DNA of 64,000 nt. Origin: Prauserella endophytica (GTDB lineage Bacteria > Actinomycetota > Actinomycetes > Mycobacteriales > Pseudonocardiaceae). The translations under genes were made by a program, and so were the position numbers. The stretch spans positions 186,001 to 250,000 of the forward strand of contig NZ_SWMS01000012.1 of the NCBI RefSeq assembly GCF_005146945.1, written 5' to 3'. Below, piece after piece: positions 26,675-35,698 of this stretch (position 1 is the first letter of the stretch; each line of letters begins with the position of its first letter). Under the pieces are notes generated by a model. It made no database searches, had not been told where the DNA came from, and was given only the letters and a program-made list of their open reading frames with translations.

Positions 26675-27700
26675 TTGCTTCGACAAACACTCCGCTTGGC
26701 ACGAGGCTCCAGACGGCGCGCGAGGGTCGGTGTCTTCGCGACCGCCCTCGTCATGCTGGCCTCCACCAGTGGCTGCGGCATGCTGGGCGGATCCGACGAC
26801 TCGTCGGAGGGCGGCAGCGGAAATCTGGAGAAGTCCAAGATCTCCGTGTCCGTCATGCCGACGATCGACCTCGCGCCGTTCCATCTCGCGATGAAGAACG
26901 GCTATTTCAAGGACGAGGGTCTCGACGTCGAGGTCGTCAACGCCCCCAGCGGCCAGGCGTCGCTGACGAAGCTCATCAACGGCGAAGTCGATGTCGCCTA
27001 CAGCAGTTACACGCCCTTCTTCATCGCGCAGAGCAAGGGCGCGGCGGAGTTCAAGTTCGTCGCTGACGCCTCCTCCGCAGGACCGAAGAGCACCATGGTC
27101 GTCACGATGCCGAACTCCCCGGTGAAGAAGGTTCAGGACCTGCCCGGCAAGTCCGTCGCCATCACCAGCGAGAACACCATGTCCGACACGCTCACCAAGT
27201 CGGTCATGAAGACCAACGGTGTGGATTTCTCCGACGTGCAGTGGGTTTCGCTGCCGTTCCCGGAGATGGCGGGCGCCCTTCAGCGTGGTGACGTGGACGC
27301 GGCGTTCATGACCGAACCATTCATCACCTCCGCGGCCAAGACGATCGGCGCCGTGCCGGTGTTCGACACCGCGACCGGTCCCACCAAGGACTTTCCGACG
27401 GCGGGCTACGCGTCGCAGGCGCAGTTCGCCGACGAGAACCCGAACGTCGTCGCCGCATTCCAGCGTGCGCTGGACAAGGCCACCCGGGAAGCCGCCGACC
27501 GCAGCAAGATCGAGCCGCTGATGGTCGAGTTCGCGAAGGTGGACAAGGAGATCGCGTCGATGACGAATCTCCTGACTTTCCAGTCCAAGTTGGACGCTCA
27601 GCGCCTGCAGCGCGTTCCCGACCTGCTCCTGGAGTTCGGTGGTATCCCGGAGAAGATGGACGCCGCCTCGATGATCGCGCAGCCGGCGGCTGATAGTTAG
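26675..27700 (+). CDS. ABC importer substrate-binding lipoprotein (NMT1/THI5/SsuA-like)
   Basis: 341-residue binding protein of the NMT1/THI5-like/SsuA superfamily, which carries thiamine pyrimidine precursors, sulfonates, nitrate or similar small molecules. The basic signal ends in TSGCG, a probable lipid-anchor cysteine. The mature start is VSVMPTIDLAPFHLAMKNGY followed by FKDEGLDVEVV, then DVAYSSYTPFFIAQ and DAAFMTEPFI, all family-typical. The TTG at 26675, with AGGAG 6 nt upstream, is preferred to the TTG at 26669 that abuts that site. The first permease starts on its last base. The substrate cannot be assigned; no TPP riboswitch precedes it. Confidence 0.82.
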   Translation: MLRQTLRLARGSRRRARVGVFATALVMLASTSGCGMLGGSDDSSEGGSGNLEKSKISVSVMPTIDLAPFHLAMKNGYFKDEGLDVEVVNAPSGQASLTKLINGEVDVAYSSYTPFFIAQSKGAAEFKFVADASSAGPKSTMVVTMPNSPVKKVQDLPGKSVAITSENTMSDTLTKSVMKTNGVDFSDVQWVSLPFPEMAGALQRGDVDAAFMTEPFITSAAKTIGAVPVFDTATGPTKDFPTAGYASQAQFADENPNVVAAFQRALDKATREAADRSKIEPLMVEFAKVDKEIASMTNLLTFQSKLDAQRLQRVPDLLLEFGGIPEKMDAASMIAQPAADS

Positions 27701-28470
27701 TGCGCTCCCTGTACCGAAACCTGGCCGGCCTGATCGGCTTCTTCCTGATCTGGGAAGGAGCCGTGAGGGTCGGCCTGGTGCCAGAGCTGTTCGTACCGCC
27801 ACCGTCCGAGGTGCTATCGACCACGGCCCAGCTACTCGGCCAGGAGCCGTTCATCCGGGACGTGATCGCCACGGTGCTGGCGTGGGCCATCGCGCTGGGG
27901 ATCTCGATCGCCATCGCGGTGCCCGCCGGCCTGCTGCTCGGCAGCATCGCGTGGCTGCGCACGGCGACTCGGGCGATCGTGGAGTTCCTGCGACCGATCC
28001 CGTCGGTGGCACTGATTCCGTTGGTGCTCCTCGTGGTCGGCGGCGGGCCGGAAGCCAAGATCACGCTCGCCGTGTACGCCGCGGTATGGCCGATCCTGTT
28101 CAACACGATCTACGCCCTCGCCGAGATCGACCCGGTGCTGATGGACACCGCCCGCGCCTGCGGCACGAGCCGCGCGCGCATGCTCACATCCGTCGCGCTG
28201 CCCCACGCGGCGCCGTTCGTCTTCACCGGCATCCGCATGTCCGCGGCGATCGCGCTGATCCTCGTTGTGAGCACCGAATACGTCGCCGGTGCGTCGAGCG
28301 GCCTCGGCAACTTCATCCTCGAGGCCAGCTCCGGTGGGACCAACATGGACCAGGTGCTCGCCGGAACGGTGGTGGCAGGCGTGATCGGGTATCTCATCAA
28401 TGACGGCCTCGAGCGCGTTGGCAGGCGCATGTTCCGCTGGAACGAAGCCGTGGGGGAGGCTGCGAAGTGA
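27700..28470 (+). CDS. ABC importer permease 1 (SsuC/ThiX-like)
   Basis: 256-residue permease with about six membrane helices (LAGLIGFFLIWEGAVRVGLV first). The coupling loop is ALAEIDPVLMDTARACGTSR, then the conserved LPHAAPFVFTGIRMSAAIAL. The GTG start overlaps the binding-protein stop by one base, and the gene overlaps the second permease by 4 bp. Similar proteins serve sulfonate, taurine and thiamine-precursor importers. Confidence 0.87.
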   Translation: MRSLYRNLAGLIGFFLIWEGAVRVGLVPELFVPPPSEVLSTTAQLLGQEPFIRDVIATVLAWAIALGISIAIAVPAGLLLGSIAWLRTATRAIVEFLRPIPSVALIPLVLLVVGGGPEAKITLAVYAAVWPILFNTIYALAEIDPVLMDTARACGTSRARMLTSVALPHAAPFVFTGIRMSAAIALILVVSTEYVAGASSGLGNFILEASSGGTNMDQVLAGTVVAGVIGYLINDGLERVGRRMFRWNEAVGEAAK

Positions 28471-29303
28471 CCCAGGTGACCGAACGCGCCACGCGGCTTC
28501 GCAGCCAGGCGGCCGCCGGGATCTCCGGCTTCGCCCGCAACTGGCTCGTCTTCATCGGAGCCGTCGCGGTGTGGGAACTGGCGACCCGCCTCGCGGCGAG
28601 CGTCTTCTTCCCGCCACCGAGCGAGATCGTGGCCACGGCCGGGCAGTTGTGGTTCTCGGGACCCGCCTCGCAGCTGTTCCTCTCCGAGACCGTCTTCGAC
28701 CACATCCTGCCCAGCATCGGCAGATGTCTCGGTGGGTGGGCCATCGCCGTGGTGCTGGGTGTCGGCCTGGGCACGGCGCTCGGGCGCTCGCGAACGGGCA
28801 TGGAGTACGTCGGTCCGCTGTTCGCGTTCTTCCGCGCCATTCCGCCACCGACCCTCGTGCCCGTGTTCATGGTGCTGTTCGGGCTCGGGCCAGGAATGCA
28901 GGTGGCCACGATCATCTTCGGTGCGATCTGGCCGATCCTGCTCAACACCGTCGACGGCGTGCGCTCGGTGGACTCGGTGAAGGTCGACACGGCACGGTCG
29001 TTCCGGACGCCCGCTCCGTACTGGATCGGCATGGTGGTACTGCCCGCGGCACTGCCGAAGATCTTCGCCGGGCTGCGCCTGAGCCTGTCGATCTCGTTGA
29101 TCCTGATGGTCGTGTCGGAGCTGATCGGTTCGCTGAACGGAATCGGGCATCAGCTCATCTCGTCCCAGCAGCAGTTCGAGTTTCCGCTGATGTGGTCGTG
29201 GATCGTGCTGCTTGGCATTCTCGGCTACGGTCTGAACGCGGTGCTGCTCGCCGTCGAGCGTCGCGTACTCCGCTGGCAACCCACTCGGAACGACGATGCG
29301 TGA
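28467..29303 (+). CDS. ABC importer permease 2 (SsuC/ThiX-like)
   Basis: 278-residue permease homologous to its neighbour: FARNWLVFIGAVAVWELATR at the N terminus, RSVDSVKVDTARSFRTPAPY as coupling loop, and VVLPAALPKIFAGLRLSLSI. Having two different permeases suggests a heterodimeric membrane channel, whereas many SsuC-type systems use a homodimer. The GTG start overlaps permease 1 (GTGA). Confidence 0.87.
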   Translation: MTQVTERATRLRSQAAAGISGFARNWLVFIGAVAVWELATRLAASVFFPPPSEIVATAGQLWFSGPASQLFLSETVFDHILPSIGRCLGGWAIAVVLGVGLGTALGRSRTGMEYVGPLFAFFRAIPPPTLVPVFMVLFGLGPGMQVATIIFGAIWPILLNTVDGVRSVDSVKVDTARSFRTPAPYWIGMVVLPAALPKIFAGLRLSLSISLILMVVSELIGSLNGIGHQLISSQQQFEFPLMWSWIVLLGILGYGLNAVLLAVERRVLRWQPTRNDDA

Positions 29304-29342
29304 CCGCCCGTTCCGTTTCCTCGCAACCCACAGGAGGCTGAC

Positions 29343-30236
29343 GTGCCGACCATGCTCGAGGTGACCGGCCTCAACCACCGCTACGGCAAGGGCGACGGCG
29401 CTCATGTGGCCGTGCGAGAGCTGTCCTTCTCCGTCGACGCGGGCGAACTCGCCTGCATCGTCGGCCCTTCCGGCTGCGGGAAGTCCACGCTCCTGCGGTG
29501 CATCGCGGGGCTGATCCCGCCGACCGGCGGCTCGGTGCGGCTGCACGGCGACGAGGTGTCCGGTGTCCCGGACGACCTCGCCGTGGTGTTCCAGGACTAC
29601 AGCCGGTCGCTCTTCCCGTGGCTCACCGTGGCACGCAACGTGGAGTTCCCGCTGCGCTGGCGGAAGCTGAGCAAGCAGGAACGGGCCGAGCGTGCCCAGG
29701 AGGCCCTCGACGCGGTGGGCCTCTCCGGTGTCGGCAAGAAGTTTCCCTGGCAACTCTCCGGCGGCATGCAACAGCGCGTCTCGATCGCCCGCGCTCTCGC
29801 CAGCAAGCCGGCTCTGCTGATCATGGACGAGCCGTTCGCGTCCGTGGACGCGCAGACACGGTTCGAACTGGAGGACCTGCTGCGGCGGGTCCAGCGGGAG
29901 CAGCAGAGCACGATCCTGCTGGTGACCCACGACATCGACGAAAGCGTCTACCTGGGCGACCGGGTGCTGGTGCTGTCGAAGTCGCCGGCGACGATCGTCG
30001 CGGACCTGGCCGTGGACCTCCCCGCAGAGCGGGACCAGATCGCCACGAGGGAGTCCGCGAAGTTCGTGACATTGCGGGGTGAGGTCGCGCGGCTGCTCCA
30101 GACTGGACCGGCGGCACCGGCCACGACGGAAGAGGCGTCCGACGAGGTCACCGCCGCCGCGGACGCCGCTGAATGGGCGGCGACCGAGGAGGAGGCTGCC
30201 GAGACCGGCGGCGCCACGAAGGAGGCCCGCCACTGA
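29343..30236 (+). CDS. ABC importer ATP-binding protein (SsuB/TauB-like)
   Basis: 297-residue ATPase. Walker A GPSGCGKSTLLRCIAGL, Q-loop FQDYSRSLFPW, signature LSGGMQQRVSIARALAS, Walker B LLIMDEPFASVD, H-loop VTHDIDESVY. Nucleotide-binding regions match SsuB/TauB/NrtD-type ATPases. The last 45 residues form an Ala/Glu-rich acidic tail (EEASDEVTAAADAAEWAATE and onward) not usual for the family. The GTG start at 29343 has AGGAGG close upstream and lies 39 bp after permease 2. Confidence 0.9.
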   Translation: MPTMLEVTGLNHRYGKGDGAHVAVRELSFSVDAGELACIVGPSGCGKSTLLRCIAGLIPPTGGSVRLHGDEVSGVPDDLAVVFQDYSRSLFPWLTVARNVEFPLRWRKLSKQERAERAQEALDAVGLSGVGKKFPWQLSGGMQQRVSIARALASKPALLIMDEPFASVDAQTRFELEDLLRRVQREQQSTILLVTHDIDESVYLGDRVLVLSKSPATIVADLAVDLPAERDQIATRESAKFVTLRGEVARLLQTGPAAPATTEEASDEVTAAADAAEWAATEEEAAETGGATKEARH

Positions 30237-30252
30237 CGGGAACGGCATCACG

Positions 30253-30654
30253 TCACCCCAGTGCTCCGGCGAGCGCCACGGGGTCGTGGTAATCGCGCGA
30301 CCACACGATCCGGCCATCGCGCACCCTGACCACGAAGATGTTGTGAACGGAGAGCTCGCGACCGCTCGTCGTGACGGTCACGTCGTAGTCACACTCGGCG
30401 ACCACCACCTCTGGATCTGTGGTCTCGTACACGACGAGGTCGCGAGCGCGCATCCGCAGCGGAAGACCGGCCGCGCCAGCGAAATGCCTTCTGATCGCCT
30501 CGCGCCCTACGAGCCGTACCTCTCGTGGTTTGGCGAAGGGCTGTTCCACCACCGCGTCCTCCGCGTAAAGCTCGGGCACCGTGTCCCATTCCCCGCACAT
30601 GACACCGCACAGCTGCGCCTCGAAAACCTCGCGCGGGCTCCTGACTTCGGCCAT
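30253..30654 (-). CDS. SnoaL/NTF2-like protein
   Basis: 133-residue single-domain protein with the NTF2-like fold typical of SnoaL polyketide cyclases and ketosteroid-isomerase-like proteins: VFEAQLCGVMCGEWDTVPEL, YAEDAVVEQPF, then beta strands VVVAECDYDVTVTTSGRELS and NIFVVRVRDGRIVWSRDYHD. Such proteins isomerise or hydrolyse small lipophilic substrates, or serve as accessory domains. It is divergent from a TetR gene across 83 bp that carry two operator-like palindromes, so it is probably the regulated target. Confidence 0.83.
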   Translation of the reverse strand: MAEVRSPREVFEAQLCGVMCGEWDTVPELYAEDAVVEQPFAKPREVRLVGREAIRRHFAGAAGLPLRMRARDLVVYETTDPEVVVAECDYDVTVTTSGRELSVHNIFVVRVRDGRIVWSRDYHDPVALAGALG

Positions 30655-30674
30655 CGGCCACCTCCCGGTAGTAT

Positions 30675-30690
30675 CGGAGTCATGACTCCG
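30675..30690. promoter_or_regulatory. TetR operator 1, perfect palindrome
   Basis: CGGAGTCATGACTCCG is a perfect 16-bp palindrome between the divergent SnoaL and TetR genes. It lies 27 bp centre to centre from a second, imperfect copy. Confidence 0.7.
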
Positions 30691-30701
30691 CTTGAAGAAT
30701 A

Positions 30702-30717
30702 CGGAGCCGCGACTCCG
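30702..30717. promoter_or_regulatory. TetR operator 2, imperfect palindrome
   Basis: CGGAGCCGCGACTCCG repeats the outer arms of operator 1 (CGGAG, ACTCCG) with a changed centre. It lies 20 bp upstream of the tetR ATG, in position to repress tetR itself. Confidence 0.62.
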
Positions 30718-30737
30718 GTTGTCAACGAGGTGCCGCG

Positions 30738-31289
30738 ATGAGCCCGCGCGCGGACGCGCTTCGCAACAGGGCGAAGGTGCTCACCGCCGCCGACGAGGTG
30801 TTCCTCGAGCAGGGCACGACGGCCTCCACCGAGGAGGTCGCCAGGAGAGCAGGAGTCGGCGTGGGCACGGTGTTCCGGCACTTCCCGACCAAGGAGGCGC
30901 TTCTCGAAGCCGTCTACCTGGAACGGCTCCGGCAGGTCGGCGCGGACGCCGCCGAACTGGCCGCCGGCGACGACGCCGGAGCCGCCTTCCACGAGTTCTT
31001 CGAACGGCTCGTCGGGCAGTCAGGCCCGAAGCAGGCGCTGACGGAAGCGCTGGCCGCGGCGGGTGTGGACGTCGCAGCCACGGACTCCCCCGTGCGCCAG
31101 GAGGTCCGCGAGTCGCTGGCCACCCTGCTCGAACGGGCCCAGCAGGCGGGCAAGGTGCGCGAGGACGTCGGAGTCGACGAGGTGATCGCCCTGCTCATCG
31201 GCGCGAGCCAGGCTACGAGGTGGACCACCGACGTCTCCATGCGGGGCCGCACACTCAACGTCATCCTCGACGGGCTGCGCCCGCACTGA
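30738..31289 (+). CDS. TetR-family transcriptional regulator
   Basis: 183-residue repressor. The N-terminal HTH is standard: RAKVLTAADEVFLEQGTTAS, TEEVARRAGVGVGTVFRHFP, TKEALLEAVYL. The C-terminal ligand-binding half is helical, matching the SCO1712-like group of single-domain regulators. ATG 30738 is directly downstream of two palindromic sites. It probably represses itself and the divergent SnoaL gene, with a small hydrophobic inducer. Its stop lies 6 bp from the convergent kinase stop. Confidence 0.9.
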   Translation: MSPRADALRNRAKVLTAADEVFLEQGTTASTEEVARRAGVGVGTVFRHFPTKEALLEAVYLERLRQVGADAAELAAGDDAGAAFHEFFERLVGQSGPKQALTEALAAAGVDVAATDSPVRQEVRESLATLLERAQQAGKVREDVGVDEVIALLIGASQATRWTTDVSMRGRTLNVILDGLRPH

Positions 31290-31295
31290 GCACGG

Positions 31296-33788
31296 TCACT
31301 CGGCGCGGGCGTGCCGTCCACGCCGAACGCCGTTCTGCAGGCTGGTCATCCTCGTGCGCACGTCCTCCGGCGAGCGACTCACCGTCGGGCTCTCGTCGTC
31401 CTCGGTCGGCCACTCGACGTGCTCGGCCACCTGTTCCTCGGAGGTCTCGAACCACTGCGTCAGGACCTCCTGGTACGCGGGCAGGCGGTCGGTCGGGGTG
31501 TCGATGGCGAGCGCTGGCTGCGGCTCGGTGATCTCCTCGGGCGACGGTTCGTCGGGCTCCACCGGCCACTCCGGTGGGGGCGCCCACTGCACCGCGGCCC
31601 GATGCGACACGGCCTGCCCGGGTTCCCGCCACACGTCGACCGGTTTCGCGGGTACGGGCAACGGCTCCTCCTCCGGCCAGCGCCGGGGCTCGACCCGGGG
31701 CCGCCGCTCCTCCGGCTCGGGTTCCGGCTCGGGTTCCGGAGTAGGCGCGGGGGCGGGCGGCTGCTCCGGCAGCGCCGGAGCAGCCGTCTCCACCGGCAAC
31801 GGCGGCGGCACGGGGTCGCCGGGCTGGATCAGGGTGGCGGGCACGACCACCGTCGCGGTCAACCCCCGGATGTCGGCGGCCGAGAGCCGGACGCGGATCT
31901 GGTGCCTGCGGGCCAGGCGCGCCACGACGTAGAGCCCCATGCGCCGCGAGACCTCGACGTCGACCTCAGGAGGCTCGGCGAGACGCGCGTTGGCCCTCCG
32001 GATCTCGGTCTCCGGCATGCCCGCGCCCCTGTCGGTGATGTCGATGCGCCACTCACCATGCTCCGTCATGGAGCTGACCACCGACACCGGCGCGTCATCA
32101 CCGGAGTAGTCGGTGGCGTTCTCGAAGAGCTCCGAGATCACGTGCACGAGGTCGCTGACGGCCTCCCCCAGCACGGCCAGTCGCGGGGTCGCGGCGACGT
32201 TGATGCGCTGGTAGTGCTCGACCTCGGACAGCGCCGCTCCGATGATCTCGTCAGCCGACACCGAGCCGGGCAGCGGGCGTCCCGCGTCCTGGCCCGCGAG
32301 CACGAGCAGGTTCTCGCTGTTGCGCCGCATGCGGGTGGCCAGGTGGTCCAGCTCGAACAGCCCGCCCAGGATGTCCGGGTCCTGCTCGTGCTCCTCCATG
32401 CGGTCGAGCACCGACAGCTGGCGTTCGACGAGGTCCTGGCTGCGCCGCGAGAGGTTGACGAACATCGAGTTGACGTTCTCCCGCAGCATCGCCTGCTCGC
32501 CCGCGAGCCGCACGGCCTCACCGTGCACCGCGTCGAAGGCCCTCGCCACCTGCCCCAGCTCCTCCCTGGTGAACACGGGCACGGGCTCGACTGCGCGGCG
32601 ATGGGCGTCCTCGGGCCGCGGGTCCGGGTCGGCGAGGATGCCCTTGACGGCCTCGGGCAGCCGGTGCTGCGCCACCTCGAGCGCGCTGCTGCGCAGGACC
32701 CGCAGTGGCCGCAGCAGCGAGCGGGCGATGACCATGGTGAGCACCGCCGCCACGAGCAGCACACCAAGGATCACGGCGCCGTCGGTCATCGCGGACCTTC
32801 GCGCGTCGGCGGCGAGCGCGTCCGAACGCTGTTGGATCTGGCCGTACAGCCCGTCCTGGACCTGCTTGACGAGGTCCACGGTCTCGGTCGCGGCCGCGTC
32901 CCACTCGTCGGAGTCGATCTCGGGAAAGGCCTCGTTCGCCTCCGCACTGCTGAGCACCGACTCGACCATGCCGTTTCCGGCATCGACAGCGGGGCCGCGC
33001 ACGATCTCGTCGTACCGCGCCCGCTGGGTCTCGGTCGCGAACTTCGCGAAGTCCTTGTACGCGGCCCCCAGCTCCGCCTCCGCGCCGAGGAGCGCCCGCA
33101 TCCGGTCGGCCGGGAGGTCCTCGAGCACCAGGGACTCGGCGACGAGGGCGCGCCGAACCGAGAGCTGGTCCTTGACTCTCGCGAGCGCGTTCGCCGCGAG
33201 CCACGTGCGAGCCAGGTCCTGGTCGCTGAGGCCGGGAGCGGCCTGGTCACCGATGTCGAGCAGCCCGGAGACGAGCTCACTGTACGAGCGCAGCACGACA
33301 TCGGCGGGCGATGTCGAGTTCTCGCCGTCGAACCGGAGGTCGGTGAGCACGCCGAGGCGCTCGTCCAGTTGCCGGAAGCCGTCGACGGCCTGCTGCGAAA
33401 GGTCCGGGGTCGCCGCGCTCAGGGTTCGGTCGAAGTCGCCGATCGCCGCGTCGACGCGCTCGCGCTGCGCGCGCAGTCCGGCGAGGTCGCCCTGCCGGTC
33501 CTCCGCGACGTACCGCACAGTGAGGGCACGTTCCCGTTGGAGCTCGTGCACCACGACGGCCACCGTGGTGTCGACGCGCACCCGTTGGGCGCCGTCGGCG
33601 AACTCGTCGGCGCGGTCGAGGTCGGACGCGATGCGGAGGCCCACCAGCACGACGACCGCGAGCACCGGGATGAGCAGCACCGCGAGCAGCCGGGTCCGCA
33701 GCTTCCAGTTGCCGAGCCGCCAACGGCCTCCCGCGAGCCCAGGTTCCGTCGCGCCATCCCGACGGGGACGTTTGCTGCGACGGGTCAC
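31296..33788 (-). CDS. Second NIT-type conservon-like sensor histidine kinase (orphan)
   Basis: 830-residue paralogue of the conservon kinase at 23017-26112. NWKLRTRLLAVLLIPVLAVV is the first helix, VVHELQRERALTVRYVAED the NIT-type sensor, GAVILGVLLVAAVLTMVIAR the second helix, then HAMP. FELDHLATRMRRNSENLLVL is the H-box region, ELFENATDYSGDD the N-box, DRGAGMPETE and MGLYVVARLARRHQIRVRL the nucleotide pockets. The shorter Pro-rich tail keeps DRLPAYQEVLTQWFETSEEQ and ends RTRMTSLQNGVRRGRHA, matching the first kinase's tail. The start is GTG at 33788, after AAAGGAAG. No roadblock, DUF742 or GTPase gene is adjacent, so its partners may be the second pair at 20.1-21.0 kb. Confidence 0.88.
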   Translation of the reverse strand: MTRRSKRPRRDGATEPGLAGGRWRLGNWKLRTRLLAVLLIPVLAVVVLVGLRIASDLDRADEFADGAQRVRVDTTVAVVVHELQRERALTVRYVAEDRQGDLAGLRAQRERVDAAIGDFDRTLSAATPDLSQQAVDGFRQLDERLGVLTDLRFDGENSTSPADVVLRSYSELVSGLLDIGDQAAPGLSDQDLARTWLAANALARVKDQLSVRRALVAESLVLEDLPADRMRALLGAEAELGAAYKDFAKFATETQRARYDEIVRGPAVDAGNGMVESVLSSAEANEAFPEIDSDEWDAAATETVDLVKQVQDGLYGQIQQRSDALAADARRSAMTDGAVILGVLLVAAVLTMVIARSLLRPLRVLRSSALEVAQHRLPEAVKGILADPDPRPEDAHRRAVEPVPVFTREELGQVARAFDAVHGEAVRLAGEQAMLRENVNSMFVNLSRRSQDLVERQLSVLDRMEEHEQDPDILGGLFELDHLATRMRRNSENLLVLAGQDAGRPLPGSVSADEIIGAALSEVEHYQRINVAATPRLAVLGEAVSDLVHVISELFENATDYSGDDAPVSVVSSMTEHGEWRIDITDRGAGMPETEIRRANARLAEPPEVDVEVSRRMGLYVVARLARRHQIRVRLSAADIRGLTATVVVPATLIQPGDPVPPPLPVETAAPALPEQPPAPAPTPEPEPEPEPEERRPRVEPRRWPEEEPLPVPAKPVDVWREPGQAVSHRAAVQWAPPPEWPVEPDEPSPEEITEPQPALAIDTPTDRLPAYQEVLTQWFETSEEQVAEHVEWPTEDDESPTVSRSPEDVRTRMTSLQNGVRRGRHARAE

Positions 33789-34009
33789 CTGGCTTCCTTT
33801 GCACACCTGTGGGGCTGGTCCCCGGGAAACCACTGGAGGGTAGCGGCACGCGCGATGGCCGCCGACGACGCCCGCAGGTCCAGCAGGGGCTGCCCGGCGA
33901 TGGTATTGCCTCCCCCACCCCCAGCTCCACAAGAACGGAAGATCTCTCCCGCCTGCTGGGACTCGAGGGCCGGGCCCTTTCCGGCCGAGGGGAACGTATA
34001 AAGGAGGGC

Positions 34010-35656
34010 GTGACTGATGGCCCCCTGATCGTCCAGTCGGACAAGACCGTGCTGCTCGAGGTCGATCACGAGCGCGCGGACGATGCCCGGATCGCGATCG
34101 CGCCTTTCGCCGAACTGGAACGCGCCCCCGAGCACGTCCACACCTACCGGGTCACCCCGCTGGCACTGTGGAACGCTCGCGCCGCCGGGCACGACGCGGA
34201 GCAGGTGGTGGACGCCCTCACGTCGTACTCCCGCTTCCCGGTGCCGCAGCCACTGCTGATCGACGTGGTCGACACGATGGGGCGCTTCGGCCGGCTGCAG
34301 ATCCAGAACCACCCCGCGCACGGGCTCGTGATGGCGACCACCGACCGGGCCGTGCTCGAAGAGGTGCTGCGCAACAGGAAGATCAACCCGATGCTGGGTG
34401 CGCGCATCGACGAGGACACCGTGATCGTGCACCCGTCCGAGCGCGGCAGGCTCAAGCAGATGCTGTTGAAGATCGGCTGGCCTGCGGAGGACTTCGCGGG
34501 CTACGTCGACGGCGAGGCCCACCCGATCTCGCTGCATGAGGACGGCTGGGCGCTGCGGCACTATCAGCGTGAGGCGGCGGAGGCGTTCTGGGCAGGGGGT
34601 TCGGGTGTCGTGGTGCTGCCCTGCGGAGCGGGAAAGACGCTGGTCGGCGCGGCGGCGATGGCGAAGGCCGAGGCGACCACGCTGATCCTGGTGACCAACA
34701 CGGTCGCGGGCAGGCAGTGGAAGCGCGAGCTCGTGGCCAGGACGTCGCTGACCGAGGACGAGATCGGCGAGTACTCGGGCGAGAAGAAGGAGATCCGCCC
34801 GGTCACAATCGCCACCTACCAGGTGATCACCCGCAAGAGCAAGGGCGAGTACCGGCACCTGGAACTGTTCGACTCTCGCGACTGGGGCCTCGTCGTCTAC
34901 GACGAGGTGCACCTGCTGCCCGCGCCGGTGTTCCGGATGACGGCGGATCTCCAGTCGCGGCGCAGGCTCGGCTTGACCGCGACGCTCGTGCGCGAGGACG
35001 GCCGCGAGGGTGACGTCTTCTCCCTCATCGGCCCGAAGCGCTACGACGTCCCGTGGCGCGACATCGAGGCGCAGGGCTGGATCGCGCCCGCCGACTGCAT
35101 CGAGGTGCGCGTGACGCTCACCGACGCGGAGCGGCTGTCCTACGCCACAGCCGAGAGCGACGAGCGCTACCGGCTCGCGTCGACGGCGCACACCAAGATC
35201 GGGGTCATCAAGTCCATTGTCGACAAGCACGCCGGCGAGCCCACGCTCGTGATCGGCGCCTACCTCGACCAGCTGGAGGAGCTCGGCGCCGAGCTCGACG
35301 CTCCCGTCATCCAAGGCTCCACCAAGAACAAGGAGCGCGAGGCGCTGTTCGACGCGTTCCGCAAGGGCGAGATCGACAAGCTCGTGGTGTCGAAGGTCGC
35401 GAACTTTTCGATCGACCTGCCCGAGGCGTCGGTCGCGATCCAGGTGTCGGGCACCTTCGGCTCCCGCCAGGAAGAGGCCCAGCGGCTCGGCAGGCTGCTG
35501 CGCCCCAAGGAAGACGGCAGGCAGGCGCATTTCTACTCCGTGGTCTCGCGCGACACCCTGGACACCGAGTACGCGGCGCACCGGCAGCGGTTCCTCGCCG
35601 AGCAGGGCTACGCCTACCGGATCATCGACGCCGACGACCTGCTGCGGCCGCTGTAG
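34010..35656 (+). CDS. ercc3: XPB/Ssl2-type DNA repair helicase
   Basis: SF2 helicase homologous to eukaryotic XPB and mycobacterial Ercc3 (Rv0861c), 548 residues. The N terminus TDGPLIVQSDKTVLLEVDHE matches the mycobacterial protein and fixes the GTG start at 34010 (AAGGAGG lies very close upstream). Walker A is LPCGAGKTLVGAAAMAK, the DEVH box VVYDEVHLLPAP, motif III GLTATL, the XPB RED motif in LVREDGREGDVF, and motif VI QEEAQRLGRLLRPK. The enzyme unwinds DNA with 3'-5' polarity and is proposed to act in bacterial repair or transcription. The long in-frame extension to 33809 overlaps the divergent kinase promoter and is rejected. Confidence 0.94.
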   Translation: MTDGPLIVQSDKTVLLEVDHERADDARIAIAPFAELERAPEHVHTYRVTPLALWNARAAGHDAEQVVDALTSYSRFPVPQPLLIDVVDTMGRFGRLQIQNHPAHGLVMATTDRAVLEEVLRNRKINPMLGARIDEDTVIVHPSERGRLKQMLLKIGWPAEDFAGYVDGEAHPISLHEDGWALRHYQREAAEAFWAGGSGVVVLPCGAGKTLVGAAAMAKAEATTLILVTNTVAGRQWKRELVARTSLTEDEIGEYSGEKKEIRPVTIATYQVITRKSKGEYRHLELFDSRDWGLVVYDEVHLLPAPVFRMTADLQSRRRLGLTATLVREDGREGDVFSLIGPKRYDVPWRDIEAQGWIAPADCIEVRVTLTDAERLSYATAESDERYRLASTAHTKIGVIKSIVDKHAGEPTLVIGAYLDQLEELGAELDAPVIQGSTKNKEREALFDAFRKGEIDKLVVSKVANFSIDLPEASVAIQVSGTFGSRQEEAQRLGRLLRPKEDGRQAHFYSVVSRDTLDTEYAAHRQRFLAEQGYAYRIIDADDLLRPL

Positions 35657-35698
35657 TCAGGTCGTGCCTGACCATGCCGTTGCCGGCTGCGCGGCGCC

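Noticed and set aside
26675-30236. Nitrate transporter, suggested by NIT-domain kinases and molybdenum genes nearby
   Set aside because: The binding protein lacks clear NrtA features and matches the broad SsuA/THI5 group; substrate left open.
31311-34001. 896-codon frame antisense to the second kinase
   Set aside because: Same reason; the minus strand has clear NIT, HAMP and ATPase motifs.
33809-34009. N-terminal extension of the XPB helicase
   Set aside because: The sequence from GTG 34010 matches the mycobacterial N terminus; the extension covers the divergent promoter region.
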